Below are positions 60,565 through 64,000 of a DNA stretch of 64,000 nt, one piece after another; position 1 is the first letter of the stretch, and each line of letters opens with the position of its first letter. The position numbers and the translations under genes were made by a program. The stretch comes from Leptolinea tardivitalis. GTDB taxonomy: Bacteria > Chloroflexota > Anaerolineae > Anaerolineales > Anaerolineaceae. Below the pieces are notes generated by a model. That model was not told the origin of the DNA. It did not search any database and worked only from the letters and a program-made list of their open reading frames with translations. The DNA is taken from contig NZ_BBYA01000008.1 in NCBI RefSeq assembly GCF_001050275.1, positions 248,001-312,000 of the forward strand, read 5' to 3'.

Positions 60565-61656
60565 ATGTCTGATATTCGAATTGAGAAACTGCGTAAAGAA
60601 TACGGTCAGACTGTTGCTGTAAATGATGTCACAATTACGTTTCCTTCTGGGTCCGTTACCTGTCTTCTGGGTCCTTCCGGTTGTGGAAAAACCACGCTTT
60701 TAAGAATGATTGCCGGCCTTGAAGATGTTACTTCTGGTGAAATCTATTTTGGTGATCAAAAAGTGACAGATCTGGCCCCCAGCAAACGGAATATTGGTAT
60801 GGTATTCCAGTATCCGGTAGTTTACCGGGGGATCACCGTATATGAAAACATCGAATTACCCCTGCTTCAAGAGAAATTATCTGATCAGGAACGCCGAAAA
60901 CGCGTCATGGATGTAGTGGAAACACTGGGGTTGCAGAGCAGTATCAATAAAGATATTACCAAACTGGATAATGGAACACGCCAGAAAGTGGCTGTAGCAC
61001 GTACTGTCGCCCGCCAACCACAGATCATCTTGTTCGATGAACCGATCACCAACGTGGACGTGGCATCCAAAGATCAGTTGAAACAGGCTCTGAAAGATTT
61101 GACCCGCATGCTCAAACAAACCATCGTATATGTAACCCACGATCAGACGGAAGCCATGACTCTGGCAGACCAAATCGCATTGATGAAAGATGGTGTAGTG
61201 GTTCAACGGGATGCTCCCCGTTCTCTTTATAATCAGCCAAACGATGTATTTGGCGGCTGGTTCCTGGGAAATCCGGGTATGAACTTCTTTGATCTCTCTG
61301 CAAAAACGAACGGGCATGGAACTGAAATCCAAACAGGCCTGTTCAGCCGGCCGCTCATGATCGAAGGTCTGGAAAAAGATTCCAATATTAAACTGGGAAT
61401 TCGTCCAGAACAGGTGAAAGTAAGTGGAAAAAAGAACGACAGAATGGTGCAGGGTACTATCCTGCGGAAATCCATAGTTGTCGGCGGACAATACCTGGTA
61501 ACAATCAAATCTTGCGATCAAACATTTAAAGCCAAAGTTGAGCCGGAGACTGGATATGCCCTTAAAGATGAAGTCTGGTTTGAGATTCCTCTAAAAGACA
61601 TCATAATTTTCGGACCCGACGGTCACCGGTTGGATGTAAAGACATCATTGGCTTGA
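60565..61656 (+). CDS. ABC importer ATPase with degenerate signature motif
   Basis: 363 residues. Walker A LGPSGCGKTTLLR near 35-44, Walker B IILFDEP near 154 and switch VYVTHDQTEAM near 188-196 are canonical, but the LSGGQ signature is replaced by LDNGTRQ near 133-139. The C-terminal domain is of the MalK/UgpC type (about 235-363). It complements the preceding ATPase: its ATP site faces the other subunit's intact LSGGE. AAGGAG lies ten bases before the ATG. It resembles GlpT of two-ATPase glycerol importers. Confidence 0.92.
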   Translation: MSDIRIEKLRKEYGQTVAVNDVTITFPSGSVTCLLGPSGCGKTTLLRMIAGLEDVTSGEIYFGDQKVTDLAPSKRNIGMVFQYPVVYRGITVYENIELPLLQEKLSDQERRKRVMDVVETLGLQSSINKDITKLDNGTRQKVAVARTVARQPQIILFDEPITNVDVASKDQLKQALKDLTRMLKQTIVYVTHDQTEAMTLADQIALMKDGVVVQRDAPRSLYNQPNDVFGGWFLGNPGMNFFDLSAKTNGHGTEIQTGLFSRPLMIEGLEKDSNIKLGIRPEQVKVSGKKNDRMVQGTILRKSIVVGGQYLVTIKSCDQTFKAKVEPETGYALKDEVWFEIPLKDIIIFGPDGHRLDVKTSLA

Positions 61657-61693
61657 TCAATCTACTGAAAATCTCTGTAAAAGGAGCATAACA

Positions 61694-62659
61694 ATGGCAA
61701 AAGTAGTCAGCTTGGGAATTCATATCATTGATATTTTAGGTCGTCCGGTTACCGGCATTCCTGCAGGCCAGAATCTGGCCTTGTTGGAAGAGATCCGCAT
61801 CACAGTAGCCGGAACGGCTGCTGGTACCAGTGTAGATATGGCCAAATTGGGACTGGATGTTGTTGCCATGGGAGCCATCGGAGAAGATGAACTGGGCAAT
61901 TTCATGATTACAACGATGAATCGCTATGGTATTGATACATCCTGCCTGGTGCGGAAACATGGAGTACAAACATCGTCCACAATGCTCCCGATTCGCCCCA
62001 ACGGCGAGCGTCCGGCCTTGCATGTAGTGGGTGCCAACGGCGAATTGACATTGGATGACATCAATTGGGATGTGATTGCATCTGCCCAATTCTTGCATAT
62101 GGGTGGTTCATCTCTGCTCCCCAAGATCGATGGCGAACCCACCGCTAAAATTTTGAAATTTGCCAAAGAGCATAATGTTGTCACCACATTTGACCAGGTG
62201 GCTATTGCCCGTCCTGATCTTCTGGATATCATCGTTCCATGCATGCCATACACCGATTATTTTATGCCTGGTTTCGAAGAAGCTCAGATGATGTGCGGCT
62301 TGAAAGACCGGAAGGATGTCATCAAATTCTTCCTGGATAAAGGCGCAAAACACACCGTCTTTAAGATGGGTGGAGCCGGTTCCAGTATTGCCTGGTATGA
62401 CAAGAATGGCCATATCGAAGAGATTCGATTACCGATCCTTAAAGCCAATGTGGTAGATTCCACCGGCTGCGGTGACTCCTACTGTGCCGGCTTTATCAAA
62501 GGGCTCTCCCTGGGTTGGGACCTGGAAAAATGCGGCATGCTCGGAAGTGCCTGCGGCGCCCTGGTCATCACAGGATTGGGTTCAGATGCCGGAATCAAAG
62601 ATTTCGACAGCACTGTCAAATTCATGAATACGGCGGAAAAATTACCGTTACACGATTAA
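61694..62659 (+). CDS. PfkB-family carbohydrate kinase
   Basis: 321 residues. Ribokinase fold with the N-terminal TAAGTSVDMAKLGLDVVAMGAIGEDELG segment and the C-terminal signature VDSTGCGDSYCAGF near 253-266, where Asp near 259-260 is the catalytic base; the usual GAGD is GCGD. Strong AAGGAG precedes the ATG. It lies between the importer and DhaK, so it probably phosphorylates the imported sugar or polyol derivative or an intermediate. The exact substrate cannot be read from sequence. Confidence 0.93.
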   Translation: MAKVVSLGIHIIDILGRPVTGIPAGQNLALLEEIRITVAGTAAGTSVDMAKLGLDVVAMGAIGEDELGNFMITTMNRYGIDTSCLVRKHGVQTSSTMLPIRPNGERPALHVVGANGELTLDDINWDVIASAQFLHMGGSSLLPKIDGEPTAKILKFAKEHNVVTTFDQVAIARPDLLDIIVPCMPYTDYFMPGFEEAQMMCGLKDRKDVIKFFLDKGAKHTVFKMGGAGSSIAWYDKNGHIEEIRLPILKANVVDSTGCGDSYCAGFIKGLSLGWDLEKCGMLGSACGALVITGLGSDAGIKDFDSTVKFMNTAEKLPLHD

Positions 62660-62673
62660 TGGTAGGATGGGTG

Positions 62674-62704
62674 AAAAGCCGCGGTTCCCTAAGCCGCGGC
62701 TTTT
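62674..62704 (+). terminator. Hairpin between the PfkB kinase and dhaK
   Basis: Eleven-bp stem AAAAGCCGCGG/CCGCGGCTTTT (62674-62684, 62694-62704) with a short T run; it could partially terminate transcription ahead of dhaK. Confidence 0.6.
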
Positions 62705-62751
62705 CCGAATTTAATAATGACAAACCCAAATTTTATTAAAGGAAGAGACAA

Positions 62752-63747
62752 ATGAAAAAATTCATCAATGATCCCTTCAATCTTGTAGATGAAATGTTGG
62801 ATGGTTTTCTGGCTGTTCATAAAAAGAAGATCCGAAAGCTGGAAGATGTGCGCTCCATAGCTCGCACCGATGCCCCGGTTGCGGGGAAAGTTGGGATTGT
62901 CAGCGGTGGAGGCTCAGGCCATAAACCGGCGTTCATTGGCTTTTGTGGAGAAGGCATGCTGGATGCCGTAGCCGTTGGAGAAATTTTTACTTCACCTCCT
63001 CCACTGGCCTGTTACGAAGCTGTCAAAGCTGCCAACGGTGGAAAGGGTGTTTTGATTCTGCTGGGGAATTATGCCGGTGATGTGATGAACTTCCAGATGT
63101 CTGCTGATCTCAGCGCGGCAGATGGAATCGAAGTAGAGCAGGTGATCCTGACGGACGATGTGGCTTCTGCTCCTAAAGGACAGGAAAACCGGCGTCGTGG
63201 CGTTTCGGGTGCTTTCCTATGCTGGAAAGTGGCTGGGGCCAAAGCGGCAGCTGGGGGCAGCCTGGCAGAATGTAAAGAAGTTGTTGAACGGGTCAATGCC
63301 AATACCCGCACCATCGGTGTGGCTCTTTCACCCTGTACGGTTCCAGCCAAAGGTTCCCCCACATTCGTGCTGGCTGATGATGAGATGGAATACGGCGTAG
63401 GTCACCACGGTGAACCAGGAACGGAACGGATCAAAATGATGTCTCTGGATGATACTGTCCAGAAGATGATGAATGAGATTCTTGTGGACCTCCCATTTAC
63501 AAAAGGTGACAATGTCGCGGTTGTGATCAATGGATTGGGATCAACGCCGCAGATTGAGCTGTACGCTGCTTTCCGAAAAGTAAAGAGTATTCTCGATACG
63601 GAAAAAATAAACATTGAGAATGCCTATGTGGGAGAATTCTTTACCGGGTTGGAAATGGCTGGATTCTCCATCACATTATCGAAACTGGATCCAGAGATCA
63701 AATCTTTGTTAGACGCCCCGGCCAGTACGCCCTGTTATACATGCTAG
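62752..63747 (+). CDS. dhaK: Dihydroxyacetone kinase subunit DhaK
   Basis: 331 residues, about 25 shorter than Escherichia coli DhaK. The substrate forms a hemiaminal with a histidine in the GHHGEPG motif (the second His, about 219); the catalytic Asp is in GNYAGDVMNF near 105-112; SGGGSGHKPAFIGF near 50 binds the ligand. AAGGAAG precedes the ATG. With DhaL it would phosphorylate dihydroxyacetone or another short ketose such as erythrulose. The phosphate donor (ATP or a PTS-linked DhaM) cannot be told from the window. Confidence 0.95.
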   Translation: MKKFINDPFNLVDEMLDGFLAVHKKKIRKLEDVRSIARTDAPVAGKVGIVSGGGSGHKPAFIGFCGEGMLDAVAVGEIFTSPPPLACYEAVKAANGGKGVLILLGNYAGDVMNFQMSADLSAADGIEVEQVILTDDVASAPKGQENRRRGVSGAFLCWKVAGAKAAAGGSLAECKEVVERVNANTRTIGVALSPCTVPAKGSPTFVLADDEMEYGVGHHGEPGTERIKMMSLDDTVQKMMNEILVDLPFTKGDNVAVVINGLGSTPQIELYAAFRKVKSILDTEKINIENAYVGEFFTGLEMAGFSITLSKLDPEIKSLLDAPASTPCYTC

Positions 63748-63757
63748 GAGTGAAATG

Positions 63758-64000
63758 ATGTCTGAATCAATCAGCAACAAACAGATGTACCATATCGTCG
63801 AAACCATCTGCGATACCATTGAAGAACAACAACAATATCTTTCTGATCTGGATGGCGAACTTGGCGATGGCGATCATGGTGTTAATATGGCCAAGTGTTT
63901 TCGAGAGGTCCGCAAGAAAGTGGAACCCGTTGCGGATAAGGATTGTGGAACCATATTAAAAACCGTTGGAATGTATGTCATGAACTCAGTGGGCGGAGCC
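63758..64000 (+). CDS. dhaL: Dihydroxyacetone kinase subunit DhaL (partial, runs off window)
   Basis: 81 codons visible, open to the right edge. The nucleotide/magnesium-binding motif SDLDGELGDGDHGVNM near residues 26-41 is the DhaL signature. GGAG lies seven bases before the ATG at 63758; an ATG at 63755 is too close. It starts ten bases after dhaK, so the two-subunit kinase is encoded together. Whether DhaM follows cannot be seen. Confidence 0.92.
   Translation, partial: MSESISNKQMYHIVETICDTIEEQQQYLSDLDGELGDGDHGVNMAKCFREVRKKVEPVADKDCGTILKTVGMYVMNSVGGA

Overview
The window is a bacterial chromosome segment, most likely from an uncultured or lesser-known member of the Chloroflexota (Anaerolineae-like). 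This is inferred from overall gene content: moderate GC, many secreted proteins with beta-propeller or Ig-like repeats, sortase, L,D-transpeptidase and LytR-CpsA-Psr cell-wall enzymes without any outer-membrane or LPS genes, an N-terminal HTH-like region of a kind I associate with Chloroflexota proteins, and a T-box leader. No single marker proves it. Most of the window is ordinary core and accessory chromosome; no insertion sequence, prophage or CRISPR array was seen.

Layout. 1-6 kb: a VIT/VWA surface protein cut by the window edge, then cydDC (ABC exporter needed for cytochrome bd assembly) and a secreted coiled-coil protein. 6.2-9.2 kb: leuS, preceded by a leucine T-box riboswitch and two tRNA-Ala genes that appear to share one promoter. 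9.5-17.8 kb: a membrane-anchored propeller protein, a class II aldolase, an LCP cell-wall enzyme, and the prfA-prmC-eamA-tsaC translation cluster. 17.8-20.7 kb: an Rrf2-type regulator with a palindromic operator in its promoter, followed by cydAB. 20.9-30.6 kb: proC, an rRNA-methyltransferase-like gene, a MalY/PatB aminotransferase, a cold-shock protein, an L,D-transpeptidase, an M32 carboxypeptidase, a phosphoglycerate-dehydrogenase-like gene and a cysteine-rich metal-binding protein. 30.6-37.3 kb: a five-gene MacAB-like operon with two adaptor proteins and a propeller-sortase fusion. 37.4-49.4 kb: a metallopeptidase, gmk-rhomboid, a 1306-residue M23 multi-domain surface protein, an EAL-HDOD signalling protein, an esterase, purA, hpt and tRNA-Val.

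49.5-64 kb is the most distinctive part. A minus-strand set (MtnA-type aldose-1-phosphate isomerase, SorC-type regulator, RuBisCO-like protein, YjbQ, degenerate HAD-like protein) lies back to back with a plus-strand set (DeoR regulator, solute-binding lipoprotein, two permeases, a 97-residue membrane protein, two different ABC ATPases, a PfkB sugar kinase, DhaK and DhaL). A 15-base element (13 of 15 positions identical) lies upstream of both the isomerase gene and the binding-protein gene, suggesting joint regulation. The two ATPases are complementary: one lacks the catalytic Glu and the switch His, the other lacks a normal signature motif, so the pair should form one working and one degenerate ATP site. 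The organisation resembles the two-ATPase glycerol importers (GlpSTPQUV type). I read the region as a catabolic locus for a small polyol, sugar or sugar derivative whose substrate is not evident; the RuBisCO-like protein keeps the Lys of the carbamylation motif but has His in place of the following metal-ligand Glu, so carboxylation is unlikely.

Several genes (cydD, the methyltransferase, the YdcF-like gene, the LCP gene and the cysteine-rich protein) have a -10-like hexamer only 6-7 bases from the start codon and no Shine-Dalgarno sequence, which suggests leaderless mRNAs, while most other genes have strong GGAGG-type sites.
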